Shown: positions 36,007 through 45,196 of the stretch, in pieces
How positions within the stretch are numbered: the stretch's first letter is position 1
Layout: each line of letters opens with the position of its first letter
Assembly (NCBI RefSeq): GCF_018139485.1
Contig: NZ_JAGSNF010000008.1
Coordinates: 1-64,000 of the forward strand
Direction: 5' to 3'
DNA from: Phycicoccus avicenniae
GTDB taxonomy: Bacteria > Actinomycetota > Actinomycetes > Actinomycetales > Dermatophilaceae
Length of the DNA: 64,000 nt
Notes under the pieces: generated by a model
Told to the model about the DNA's origin: nothing
Databases searched by the model: none
What the model saw: the letters and a program-made list of their open reading frames with translations, nothing else
Translations under genes and position numbers: made by a program

Positions 36007-38340
36007 TCAACTCGACCAACGCGGAGGCGGGCTTGAGTCGCTGCCGCGACAAGCCCATTCCATGCGGAGCCTGGACCCCCGCGCCCGGAAGAAGAGTACA
36101 AATCGGCATTGCATGTAGCGCCTCGCCAAGTCGTACTCTTTGTACGCGTCCTGCCATGACAAATCCGGACCGACTGTCACGACGGCGAACTCGGTGTCAC
36201 CGCTGACGACGGCGCCTCTTGAGCCAACGGCGGAAGCACCTGACCGCTGCACTGACCGGTCGTCGCAGGCGAGCTGCACTGATTCTGGCGCCTGCACCGC
36301 GGCGGACGCGGCGCCCAGCCATCCTGGCGGCCGAAGCCGTGTCAACTCATCTGCGAAGCGGCGGAACCTAGGCGTCAGCCGCAGGCGAGGCGCAGGGCTA
36401 ACGGGCCCGGTCCCTTCGAGGCCGGAGTAGTAGTCATCGAATGCTGGCTGGCCCGACGCAAACATCACGAGGTTTTCGGATCCCGCGTCACGTAGCTTGG
36501 CTTGCACGTCGACCGCACGTTGATACAACACGAACATCTCGATTTCCTCGACGAGCATCAGCCTGGACTCGCCGCCCCAACGCTCGCGCCACTCCAAATA
36601 GCCCACGAGCTGCGCGGGCCCATGCAGCGCGTCGACCACGACGGCCATATCAGTGACGGCGACGATCCAAGGGTGCTGTCCAGGGTCTACCAGTCCCCAA
36701 GCCTCCAAAAGGGTTCTCGCCGTGCCGATATCGCCGAGGTCGTCGAAGCAAGGCAGCACCTGAAAGGAGCGATGTACCGACGCCGGGTCAAGTAGCCCTA
36801 CGGTTTGCCCCTGCGCGGTGAGAAGGGGAATCGGACCACCGTCTAACAGGCGCGCATCGCGAGCGAGCTGTTCCACTCCATGCCCGAGGAGATCTCGAAC
36901 CTGGCCACGATAACTGTCGACGCTGCCTCGACGTCCCGCCAGCTTGAACGGTGCCCCCTTGCCTTCCACGAAGAGAGCCATATCTTCGAACAGCACCAGC
37001 CCATCCATCTCGAACCGTCCGGATCCGTCGGGCGCATCGATGTGAACAGACGTGTGAACGCGAGCGCCGGGCAGCAGCGAGGCGAGGAGGTCAACCGCGA
37101 GGCCATCAACCGCCCTCGCTCGCGCGGCCGGCCAGCGTTGGCCAAAGGTGCGGGACATGAGCGACTCCACCGTGGAGGCCATGTCGGTTAAGAGAGCGCC
37201 CGAGTCCGCGACGAGTAGCCGCTCGCCGTTCGATGAAGGAGACGTGGGGCTTGGGAAGAGCATGAACGGCCGATCACGAGCTGCGGGCTCGTCGAGCACA
37301 CTCCTAAGCGGCGCGCCATCGCCTGGACGCAGACCGGTGGCCATCAGTACCGCTCCCAAGCGGCTCCGAGTCGGCTCATCGAGTCGCGCTCGCACGTCAG
37401 CGACACTGGGCGCGACAGCAGGCACGATCCACTCGTGGGCCGCAATGATGAAGGCGAAGCGTCGAGCGTCGACACGCCGGCTTTCAGGTGCGGCAGCCGC
37501 TACCGCGTCCGCGGACTCGAGAGCCTTCTCAACAGCCTCGGAGACGGAGTCCCGCAAGTGAGAGACCAGCGCATCGGCCACAGCGGCATAGTCCGCAACA
37601 TCAAATCCGAGACGTTCGATCATGGCCGGCCCATGCGCCGCACCGAGCCAGCGGACAAGTTCACGGTCGTGGGAAGGGTAGGCCGAGCCACGCCAGACGA
37701 GTCGACGGGCGAGCAACCTGTTCCGGACCACTTCATCACGCATCGCAATCGCGGCTGAAGGTTCGCCTCGGGGCATGAATCCGTCAGCGATGTTTACTGC
37801 ATAGGCCAAGTAGCGGACCTGTCCGAGGAGATTCAATGCACCGATAACGTCGCGCGGGTTGAAGCCCACATTCTCTGTGGGGCCTTGACCTGCGACGATC
37901 TGACACGCGATTTCGTAATCGAGGTCGTCGGGCACTTCGGATGGGTCTTCGCTTGCGCCCCACTTGCTGAAGCGCTGTAGGAAGAGCATTAACGCCAGCA
38001 GCGGTAACGAGTCGATGCGCCGAAGCGCCTTCGTCGCGGCGTCCAGAGCTGCCGATTGCTCACCCAAGAAGAACTCGCGAGCCGAAGGCGCGAGCTCAGT
38101 GAGCACTCCAACCGCTTCTGCATCGGGCGCGAAACCGACGGCTCTTTCGTCGGGTCCCGGGAAGAACTCGCCCCATGCCTGCGCGAAGGGGTGTTCCTGA
38201 CGTCTGAACCAGTCGGCCCAGACGTCAAGGCCAGTCCGCTCTAGAAGCGGCACTTTGGCACGGGACGCCCGCTCGTCCTGTACTGCCCGTCGCTGGGCCT
38301 CCGACGGCGCCCTGCGTTGGCCCTTCCGAAGGTTGCTCAT
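36007..38340 (-). CDS. Large protein with PD-(D/E)XK nuclease signature, defence-associated
   Basis: A 777-residue soluble protein of no family I can name. Residues 1-300 are helical (with WADWFRRQEHPFAQAWGEFF and a region like SLPLLALMLFLQRFSKWG). Around residues 440-485 lies a PD-(D/E)XK-type site: RFEMDGLVLFED (Asp446), ALFVEGKGAPF (Glu459, Lys461), then SYRGQVRDLL. The C-terminal 300 residues include VVDALHGPAQLVGYLEWRERW. I chose ATG 38340 (MSNLRKGQRR); a longer reading has no support. It is the last gene of the island array, 238 bases after the helicase, and may have its own promoter. It is probably a DNA-cutting effector. Confidence 0.6.
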   Translation of the reverse strand: MSNLRKGQRRAPSEAQRRAVQDERASRAKVPLLERTGLDVWADWFRRQEHPFAQAWGEFFPGPDERAVGFAPDAEAVGVLTELAPSAREFFLGEQSAALDAATKALRRIDSLPLLALMLFLQRFSKWGASEDPSEVPDDLDYEIACQIVAGQGPTENVGFNPRDVIGALNLLGQVRYLAYAVNIADGFMPRGEPSAAIAMRDEVVRNRLLARRLVWRGSAYPSHDRELVRWLGAAHGPAMIERLGFDVADYAAVADALVSHLRDSVSEAVEKALESADAVAAAAPESRRVDARRFAFIIAAHEWIVPAVAPSVADVRARLDEPTRSRLGAVLMATGLRPGDGAPLRSVLDEPAARDRPFMLFPSPTSPSSNGERLLVADSGALLTDMASTVESLMSRTFGQRWPAARARAVDGLAVDLLASLLPGARVHTSVHIDAPDGSGRFEMDGLVLFEDMALFVEGKGAPFKLAGRRGSVDSYRGQVRDLLGHGVEQLARDARLLDGGPIPLLTAQGQTVGLLDPASVHRSFQVLPCFDDLGDIGTARTLLEAWGLVDPGQHPWIVAVTDMAVVVDALHGPAQLVGYLEWRERWGGESRLMLVEEIEMFVLYQRAVDVQAKLRDAGSENLVMFASGQPAFDDYYSGLEGTGPVSPAPRLRLTPRFRRFADELTRLRPPGWLGAASAAVQAPESVQLACDDRSVQRSGASAVGSRGAVVSGDTEFAVVTVGPDLSWQDAYKEYDLARRYMQCRFVLFFRARGSRLRMEWACRGSDSSPPPRWSS

Positions 38341-38578
38341 GCGGCTGATTGTGCACGCATATGGGAGCGCGCACGGCCAGGCCACCAGGACGGCGCCCTC
38401 GGCTCGGGCTGGGATCAAACAGGGCGGCGCATAGGCAGGGCCCGGATCGCCTCAGGGCCGAATGAGCCCAGCGCGGATCACGGACATGCCTCGCGGAACG
38501 TGATCGGGAAGTGCGTCTTTCCGGCTCCCCAATGACGCAAATGAAATGTCCTCTCAAGATCGCGCTGCGAGGGTTGGG

Positions 38579-41500
38579 TCACACGAAGCTGAGCTGACCG
38601 CTAGCCGCCCGGGTGATCGTCACCGTGGTGCCTTGGAGAGTGAAGTCGAGTAGCAGGCCACTGTCGAGCACGGCTGCGACGCCGGCGTGGTCACGCGCCA
38701 CGATCACGCCGAGGAGGGAGCGGTCGTCGGCCAGGACCCTGAGCTCATCATCTGCGTCGGACATAACCACGGTCACCGGCATCGGGTCAGCAGGCTCGTC
38801 GCTGCCCTCGGGTCGGGACTGAGCAGTGACGGCGCCGGTTGCCATCATCTCGGCCAGCTTGTGGCGGTCCCTGCCCTGGACGTACTGGAGCAGGTCGAGA
38901 ACATCTGTTGGGGTTGCATCGAGTTCCGCGCGCCACCCCTGGATGTGCCGCTCGCTTAGATACTCGCGCAGACCCTCCCCGTCTAAGTCGGCCTCTTCTG
39001 CGAGGCGCCCCAGATGCTGCGCCAGAGTCCGGGACTTCACGTCTCGGACGAGGAGGTCGATGGCGAGGGGCGTGTCGACGCCGTATCGCAGGTGGGCAGC
39101 AGTGCTGGCGAACAGCTGGACGGGGCTGAGACGCGACAGGAGGATGTCGTTGGCTTGTGCAATGACGAGGCCGACGGTCCATGACAGATAGTGCTGTACT
39201 CCTTCGCTGACCCCGTCGACCATTTGCTCGAGTCGAAACGCTGAGTCCTGCACCGCGGTGAGGTGGTCGTCGGCCAGTTCGGTGAGCGTTCGTCCTGCGA
39301 TCCAGTCGCGAATCACGGAGTCGGTGTCGACCTCGATGTCCTCGCCTCTGGGTGACTTTCGGAAGCGCCAGTACTTCTTGGATTCTGGCAGCCTCAGAAG
39401 CTGCGTGTACACGGCCTGGCTGGTAAGGACGTCGAGTGTTTCCTCGAGTGTCTGTTCTTCGAGACCGCCTCGTTGTTGCACATGGTCGGCGAGCTCTCCA
39501 GCGATCGTCTCGATCAGGGCAGCGGACGCGAGGCTGGTTCCGGCCTGCGCCCAGCGTCGACGTGACGCAGGTGGTGTCTGGTCGTACTGCCTCGCGACGA
39601 GTTCGGCGAGTGCCAACCACCGCTCCTTCAGGTCGTCACGCAATTGTGTGAACGCGAACAGCCGCTCCACTACGTCGCGCCAGGTTCGGGTGATCGCGAG
39701 GTCGGGCACGTGGTCAAGGACGTGGAGGATGAACCAGACGTAGTTGACGAACCCTCCGGTCTCCTGGTCAGGCGTTAGCTGCAAAATCGCGTCTTGGGTC
39801 TGCGCCACCAACGCCTCGGCTTCGGCGAGAGCGTCGAGGGCGGCCGGCTTGGCTACCGTCGAGCGGACCTCCAGTTCGTCGGGCCCGGGGGTGAGCCGGT
39901 CGAAGTCGCTGCCGCTCAGGTTCTTCTGCAACGCCAGCACGATCCAGCCTTCCGACTCCTTCCCGGCTCGGCCGGCTCGCCCGACCGCGTTGAGAAGCTG
40001 GGCGGCTGTCATCCGGAACGCGGGGTCCTGGCCGTCGTACTCGGTGGTCGCGATGACCACGGTCCGGACCGGGAGGTTCACACCGTCGGTCAGGGTGCTG
40101 GTTGCGACCACGGCCTTGATCTGCTCGTTGCGGATGGCGTCCTCGACGGCTTCTTGCACCTCGACGGGCAACCCGGCGTGGTGGTAGGCCACGCCCTTGC
40201 GGACTGTGCCGACGAGAGGATGGTCGTCGCCGAGGCGCGCGGCGAGAGCGTCGGCAAGGCCTTGGGAGCGTGGGTCTTCCTCGAGCTCGTCGGCCATGAC
40301 TCTTGCGGCGTCCCGTGCGGTGGCTCGTTGGGAGACGACCATGAGCAGACTGCCGGCGCGGAGCAGCAGCGTGGCTGTCTTGGCAGTTGTCGAGTAGGCG
40401 GTGGAGGTGTTGCCGTTCCCGGTGAGGCGCTTGTTGTCCGGGCCGAGGACGAGCTGACCGATGGGGGTCTCTTTGCTTGTGGCCAGGTGCCGCTCAGTGG
40501 CATTTGTGGGGCGAACCGCGAGATGGGCCTGCAGCTCGTACCGGATCTTGTCCTTGCCCCCGCGGCGGCGAGCAGGGATGACGGTTCGGCTCTCTTCGAT
40601 CTTCTCGGTGCCCAGAAGGACGTGTAGCCGTCGTGGCGCTCTCCACTCGTCGGTGAACAGCACCTCTGCCTGGCCGTTGGCGCTCCACGCGGCGAGGGAT
40701 GCGGCGTTGCCCATCACGCCGGAGAGGAGGATGAGTCGTGCGCCGCTGGCGTCGAGGAGGGACAACAGCCCCTCCAGCAACAGTCCGCGGCCGCCGGACT
40801 CGGCGATGAGGTGGACCTCGTCGATGATGAACAGGCTGAACCGGCTCAGGACCTCCTGCGGGTCCTGCCGTAGCGCGTTCATGAGGCGTTCCGGCGTCAT
40901 CACCTCGACCTGGGGTAGCTGGCCGGTGCCGTCTCCGTCGGTAGTTTGGTCGCCGAAGAGGTCCTGGGCGCCGAAGCCATCGGGGAGGTCCGCGCCAAGG
41001 CGCCGGTCCAGATAGCGGAGACGGGGTCGGAGTCCCTGGCGCATTTCCCGGCCGAGACTGCGCAGCGGGGTGACGTAGCAGACGTCACGTTCGTCGCTTG
41101 CGGTGTGCGCGCAGATGATGAGCTGTGCGAGTAGCGTCTTGCCGGCGCTGGTAGGGACAGAGACGAGCAGCCTGGAGGTCGCCGGGTCGAGGGGACTGAG
41201 GGCCGGGTCAGCGACCAGGCTGCGCTGTGGCGGCCACAAGGTCAAAATGGGCTGCTGGTCGAGGGTGAATGCCTGCTTCACGGCCGCGGGTAGGTCGGGT
41301 GGCAGCACCGCCCAGATGCTGCTGTCGGCGAGCCCATCGGCGAGGGCGAGGAGGTGTCCAGCTACCCATCGGGTGTCGAGGTCGCTCAGGCCAACTTCGT
41401 TGTCGACGACGAGACGCAAATGTTCATGGGCGGCTTCGAGCGCGTCGGGACTACCTTCGCGTAGGTACTGAACGAGGTCGGCGACTCCCCTCAACAGCCG

Positions 41501-42085
41501 CTGCGTCGGGCCGAACATGGTGCCGTCCAGGCTGCCGAGCTCGGTTCCGCGGGTCAGCGCGGCCGCGGCGCTCGCCCAGGAGCGCAGCCACCGGTTGAGG
41601 GTGGCCATCTCGAGGCCAAGGAAGAGCATCCCGGCTTGGAGCGCGACGTCTGCGCTGTCGGTGAACTCGGCCGGCTCACTCACGACTTCGCGCATCTTGC
41701 GGTAGATGGCGCCGGCGTTAGGGCTTTCGTCGGCACGGTGGTAGCCAACTTGAGCGGCGAATGCAGTTGCCATTCGCTCGCGGCCTGCTTCGGCTGGGTC
41801 TTCGAGGAGGAGGTCGAGGACGTGGGCGCTGACGGCGAACGCGCGGCGGCGCTGCTCGAGCGGGTACCGGAAGCCTTCGGCGGTGGACGCGATACCGTGC
41901 AGGTACCAGGCGGTGCGTCGTAACGATGTGAGGTCGGTGCGGAATCCTGTGTCGGTCAGGCCACGGACGAGTTCGATCTCCAGCTCGGCGATGAGGTCGG
42001 TTAGCTCGGCGACGGTGGGGAGCTCGGTGAGATGATCCTCCCCGAAGGCGGCGTTGAGGTGCTCGGCGGCTAGAGCGCGGTCCAC
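38579..42085 (-). CDS. Large SF2 (Hel308/Ski2-like) DEVH helicase, HamB-like
   Basis: The protein has 1168 residues. Residues 1-280 form a helical N-terminal region. The helicase core follows: Q-motif-like LWPPQRSLV, Walker A VPTSAGKT (310-317), YVTPLRSL (Ia), TPERL (Ib), FIIDEVHLI (Asp422-His425, motif II), LSGVMGN (III) and QLLNAVGRAGRAGKESEGW (VI). About 400 residues follow, with winged-helix and ratchet-like character. It overlaps the nuclease gene by 16 bases, so the two are translationally coupled. This order, a small PD-(D/E)XK protein then a Hel308-like helicase, is that of Hachiman (HamA-HamB), in which the helicase senses damaged DNA and releases the nuclease. Confidence 0.72.
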   Translation of the reverse strand: MDRALAAEHLNAAFGEDHLTELPTVAELTDLIAELEIELVRGLTDTGFRTDLTSLRRTAWYLHGIASTAEGFRYPLEQRRRAFAVSAHVLDLLLEDPAEAGRERMATAFAAQVGYHRADESPNAGAIYRKMREVVSEPAEFTDSADVALQAGMLFLGLEMATLNRWLRSWASAAAALTRGTELGSLDGTMFGPTQRLLRGVADLVQYLREGSPDALEAAHEHLRLVVDNEVGLSDLDTRWVAGHLLALADGLADSSIWAVLPPDLPAAVKQAFTLDQQPILTLWPPQRSLVADPALSPLDPATSRLLVSVPTSAGKTLLAQLIICAHTASDERDVCYVTPLRSLGREMRQGLRPRLRYLDRRLGADLPDGFGAQDLFGDQTTDGDGTGQLPQVEVMTPERLMNALRQDPQEVLSRFSLFIIDEVHLIAESGGRGLLLEGLLSLLDASGARLILLSGVMGNAASLAAWSANGQAEVLFTDEWRAPRRLHVLLGTEKIEESRTVIPARRRGGKDKIRYELQAHLAVRPTNATERHLATSKETPIGQLVLGPDNKRLTGNGNTSTAYSTTAKTATLLLRAGSLLMVVSQRATARDAARVMADELEEDPRSQGLADALAARLGDDHPLVGTVRKGVAYHHAGLPVEVQEAVEDAIRNEQIKAVVATSTLTDGVNLPVRTVVIATTEYDGQDPAFRMTAAQLLNAVGRAGRAGKESEGWIVLALQKNLSGSDFDRLTPGPDELEVRSTVAKPAALDALAEAEALVAQTQDAILQLTPDQETGGFVNYVWFILHVLDHVPDLAITRTWRDVVERLFAFTQLRDDLKERWLALAELVARQYDQTPPASRRRWAQAGTSLASAALIETIAGELADHVQQRGGLEEQTLEETLDVLTSQAVYTQLLRLPESKKYWRFRKSPRGEDIEVDTDSVIRDWIAGRTLTELADDHLTAVQDSAFRLEQMVDGVSEGVQHYLSWTVGLVIAQANDILLSRLSPVQLFASTAAHLRYGVDTPLAIDLLVRDVKSRTLAQHLGRLAEEADLDGEGLREYLSERHIQGWRAELDATPTDVLDLLQYVQGRDRHKLAEMMATGAVTAQSRPEGSDEPADPMPVTVVMSDADDELRVLADDRSLLGVIVARDHAGVAAVLDSGLLLDFTLQGTTVTITRAASGQLSFV

Positions 42086-42993
42086 GCGTACCTCCGTACC
42101 GTCTTGGCCAGCTCGTCGTAGCAGCTGATGCTGGTGGCGAGACCGCGTAGCTGCCCGGGCTTGTTAAGGAGCGGCAGCTTTCTGCTCATCTTCTTGAACG
42201 GCTTGCCGGGCAGCGGCTGGTGGGTTGCGAGCGTCACGCCTGCGCCGACCGGCTCGTCGCCTTGGGTCCAGGCGGCCGGCACGTCGGCCATGAAGGCTAG
42301 TGTCGCGGCGTCTTGGGAACCCGCCGTGAAGGTGCCGACGATCTTGGCGACGTAACGCTGGCCCGAGATCGCGATTTGCGTATATGCCTGGTTGAGGCTG
42401 GTCGAAAGTGATCCGGAGCCGGTGTTCTTCTTGCTCTCCCAGAGCCGGAACCGCAGCGCGCCTTCGGGGTTCTCGTAGATCGAGAACCCGTCAGCGCCGG
42501 CGTCGGTGACGTCGCCCTTCGGGTCGGGTTGTACGCGGACGGCTGCGTTGTCCTTGGTGAGCAGGTGCCAGAGCCACTCCCCGACGTGGCCGTGCAGGTG
42601 GTCCTCGCTCTTTGGCTCGTCCGGTAGCCCAAAGACAGGCTCGATGAACGACGCGACGGTCTCCCTGTCCGGCGACGGGATTTTGGTTCCCGCCAGGGTG
42701 TGCTCGCGCCACGTGTCGTACAGACTGGTGGCGGGGCCGAATCGGACCTGCACTATGGTGTCGATGAGAACCCAGGCGAGCGCGCCCGCCTCCTCGGGGG
42801 TGAGGCTAGCGCCGTCGTGCGAACTCCACTCGCACTTACCGTGTTCGCCCGTGCCGTCGTGAAATGTCCGGGGTAGGTAGTCGTGGATATTGGTCCGATG
42901 ATGAGTAGCGGCGAATTCTTCAGACTCCGAAGCGGACAGAGCAGCAAGCGGGGAGGCCGCCTGGCTCGCGGTCGGTGTTTTGGCGTTCGTCAA
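42070..42993 (-). CDS. PD-(D/E)XK nuclease, HamA (DUF1837)-like
   Basis: A 307-residue protein. The core runs GHVGEWLWHLL (Glu139), GDVTDAGADGFSIYEN (Asp168) and RFRLWESKKN (Glu186, Lys188), followed by a Ser/Thr-rich segment and a helix QAYTQIA. The spacing and motifs parallel the DUF1837 pattern of HamA (GE.GE.L.H, GFD.VH, LW.GE.K). The first 110 residues are unassigned. The start is TTG 42993, just after AGGAGG. It is coupled to the helicase. The family assignment is by eye and needs a profile search; another PD-(D/E)XK family remains possible. Confidence 0.6.
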   Translation of the reverse strand: MTNAKTPTASQAASPLAALSASESEEFAATHHRTNIHDYLPRTFHDGTGEHGKCEWSSHDGASLTPEEAGALAWVLIDTIVQVRFGPATSLYDTWREHTLAGTKIPSPDRETVASFIEPVFGLPDEPKSEDHLHGHVGEWLWHLLTKDNAAVRVQPDPKGDVTDAGADGFSIYENPEGALRFRLWESKKNTGSGSLSTSLNQAYTQIAISGQRYVAKIVGTFTAGSQDAATLAFMADVPAAWTQGDEPVGAGVTLATHQPLPGKPFKKMSRKLPLLNKPGQLRGLATSISCYDELAKTVRRYAWTAL

Positions 42994-43025
42994 TGCGCCT
43001 CCTGAGGTAAGTACCCGAATGCAGC

Positions 43026-44123
43026 TCAGCCGAATTGCAGCTGTGGTCGGTCTGTGGCACCGGCAGAAATGACCTCGTCGATCACTTCCACGTCTAGCCG
43101 TCCCTGCGCGAGGACGGCCTCGAAGTCAACGCCGTTGTCGATGAGCAGTTGTCGGGCTCGCCCCAGCAGTTGCGGAGACTCAGCCGGACCGAGCGACCCC
43201 GGTTCGGGCAGCCCCCATGAGGCGAGCTGCTGGTTCGCGCGGCGGTAGGAGGCGTCGGACAGGCGTCCGAGCCGGTGCGCGCGGTATACAAGGGCGCGAA
43301 GGCTAACGCCCCAATGCTTCTTGAGGTCGTGGAAGGCTTGCCAGTCGATGCGTCTGGGCAGTTGCTCGAGAATCTGCTCTCGCGGCATGAGCAATTCGGA
43401 GGCGAAAGCGTTCGCCTCCGACTCCACCAGTTTGGACCCCGGTTCGGTGTCGGGATGAAGAAGTAGGTGGCCGAGCTCGTGCGCGCCGTCGAACCGGCTC
43501 CGGGCCTTGTCCTCTTTGCTCCTGCTCAGGAAAACCAGAGGACGCTTCCCCGCCCAGGTGGACAGCGCGTCGACCCTCGGGTCCGCTCGCCCCGGCAGGC
43601 GCAAGACGATGACCCCGTGTGCCTCTAGCAGTTGAACAATGGACGGCACGGGCCCTGGCTCGAGACCCCAGTGGGTACGGAGTTGACTGGCGGCGTTTTC
43701 GATGACCTCAGCGGTCAACTGCTCAGGCAGGCCGAGTTCGGGCAGGTCGACCGGGGGAAAGTCGATGTAGTCGGCAATGAGGTCGACGAGCTGCAGGGAC
43801 AGTTCGCCGTAGGCGAGAACCTGCTCGCGCGCTTTCGATGTCGTAGAGCGTAGCGAACGGAAGTGCGCGGACGAGGCGGGCAGCAACTCGGGGGTCGCGC
43901 CGGCACCAAAGAAGTCGCGGGGCATCCCGAGCGTGAGGCACATCTGCGCCAAGACCGACTGTGTCGGCCGGGACCCCTTCTCGTACTGGGCGATCGCGGT
44001 CGGGGTTACCTGCACCGAGCGAGCTAGCTCTGCCTTCGTGAGGCCCTGCAGGCGTCGAGCCACAGTTAGCCGGGTGCCGTCGAAGTCGGAGGCGCTGACG
44101 CTGTGGGGGCGGGCGGGGTTCAC
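43026..44123 (-). CDS. XRE-type HTH with ImmA/IrrE metallopeptidase
   Basis: A 365-residue protein. Residues 18-72 are a Cro/CI helix-turn-helix (RLTVARRLQGLTKAELARSV, then VTPTAIAQYEKGSRPT). The middle is helical. Residues 200-240 hold FDGAHELGHLLLHPD (zinc HExxH) and ESEANAFASELLMP, the ImmA/IrrE gluzincin pattern. Relatives cleave a repressor to switch on phage, element or stress genes. It could control this island or act as a trigger. The GTG start overlaps the upstream gene by four bases, and it lies 32 bases upstream of the nuclease gene, probably in one transcript. Confidence 0.85.
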   Translation of the reverse strand: MNPARPHSVSASDFDGTRLTVARRLQGLTKAELARSVQVTPTAIAQYEKGSRPTQSVLAQMCLTLGMPRDFFGAGATPELLPASSAHFRSLRSTTSKAREQVLAYGELSLQLVDLIADYIDFPPVDLPELGLPEQLTAEVIENAASQLRTHWGLEPGPVPSIVQLLEAHGVIVLRLPGRADPRVDALSTWAGKRPLVFLSRSKEDKARSRFDGAHELGHLLLHPDTEPGSKLVESEANAFASELLMPREQILEQLPRRIDWQAFHDLKKHWGVSLRALVYRAHRLGRLSDASYRRANQQLASWGLPEPGSLGPAESPQLLGRARQLLIDNGVDFEAVLAQGRLDVEVIDEVISAGATDRPQLQFG

Positions 44124-44881
44124 GCTTGCCCCTCGTGTGCCGGGCGCGGCTTGAGCGTCAGCGCGGGTGTATTCGTGGCGCGCTCGTCGTAGCTCGGGCC
44201 GGTCGGCCCTCGCCGACGCGAACCACCGGGAACGTAGTCGTCCGGGTCGGACCACAGCGGGTGCACGGCGGCGAATGACTGCTCGCCGAGCGCAGGGACA
44301 CCCAGCCAGCCGGACGTCCCGGGGGAGGCGATGTCAGCGCCCCACACGAATACGAAGTGCGGCAGGTGGACCTCCTGGGCGGCGAGGGCGAACGGCAGCA
44401 TCGAGACGGGCAGTGCCTCTTGGCCGGGTGCCGCCGTACGGTAACCGTGCAGCGCCATGGTGTTGGCGCGGGCGGCGTATTCCCGGACTTCGCTCGACTG
44501 GGTCCAGGGATCGAACTTCTCCCACTGAGGCCGGCGCCCGTGGCGCATGGGTGCCTTCATTATGTGGAAGTGCCTGCCAGCGTAGTCGAGCCGCAAGGCC
44601 CCATGTGGGCGTGCCACGCTCAGGCCCGAGATGTCCCACCGGTCGACATCGCGCTCCCGGTTGCCTAGGACTAGCCCCTCGGCCCGATTGGCAATGTTCC
44701 GAGCGCAGGTGTGGCCCAGCGTCTGGGCGTCGTCGCCCAGCTCGTCGGGCTCATATCGGCCGAGGTTCGCCTGCCACGTTTCGGTGATCAAACTGTGCAG
44801 ACGATCGTTCAGGTCGCAGGCCGTGACCGCGTCGACGGCTCCCTCTAAGGCCGCCCCGGCAGCCGCTGTCGAAGAGAACAT
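44120..44881 (-). CDS. Unknown 253-residue protein coupled to XRE-ImmA
   Basis: No family recognised. It is soluble and mixed alpha/beta, with a Trp/His-rich centre (GRHFHIMKAPMRHGRRPQWE) and a hydrophobic strand pair (LPHFVFVWGADIAS). The C-terminus is basic and Pro-rich. It is the first gene of the island array, coupled by GTGA overlap to the XRE-ImmA gene. Such tight pairing suggests a regulator partner, or an antitoxin/toxin-like protein whose level the peptidase controls. The ATG at 44881 is taken; a TTG two codons upstream is possible and would sit at leaderless spacing from CATGAT. Confidence 0.6.
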   Translation of the reverse strand: MFSSTAAAGAALEGAVDAVTACDLNDRLHSLITETWQANLGRYEPDELGDDAQTLGHTCARNIANRAEGLVLGNRERDVDRWDISGLSVARPHGALRLDYAGRHFHIMKAPMRHGRRPQWEKFDPWTQSSEVREYAARANTMALHGYRTAAPGQEALPVSMLPFALAAQEVHLPHFVFVWGADIASPGTSGWLGVPALGEQSFAAVHPLWSDPDDYVPGGSRRRGPTGPSYDERATNTPALTLKPRPAHEGQA

Positions 44882-45140
44882 GCTCAAAGTGAATCATGGG
44901 CGCGCGTTTCGTGAACCACGACACGCTCAGAGACTGCGTTGATTCTGCCCAAAACTGAAGAAACTCAGTGCACGCCTACGCTCACAATCGGTCCGCGAGA
45001 TCACGCCCCGTAGGTGCCGAGAGCCCCGCACCCGCGTCACTTCGCGGCTAAGGGCCTACCCCATCGGCGGATTCATGCGCCCGCCTCGAGGGGGCGAGAT
45101 GCACTCCAGAACGGCCGGATCCAGGCCATCCCGCGATTCT

Positions 45141-45160
45141 CTTGCGGACTGTGTGCGGAC
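45141..45160 (+). repeat. Island-end repeat B, right copy
   Basis: Two TTGCGGAC-like units three bases apart, 19/20 identical to 35489-35508 and in the same orientation. It is 46 bases from the right attachment core; the left copy is 127 bases from its core. Confidence 0.45.
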
Positions 45161-45180
45161 TGGGAGGGATCGGACCCCCT

Positions 45181-45196
45181 CTGACCTCCGGAAACG
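45181..45196 (+). repeat. Island-end repeat A, right copy
   Basis: ctgacctccggaaacg, 14/16 identical to 35421-35436 in the same orientation, ten bases from the right attachment core. Confidence 0.45.

Noticed and set aside
35703-36157. Two overlapping minus-strand frames (132 and 116 residues) beyond the 777-residue gene
   Set aside because: No start signals or motifs; they cross the end of the 777-residue gene and irregular non-coding sequence.
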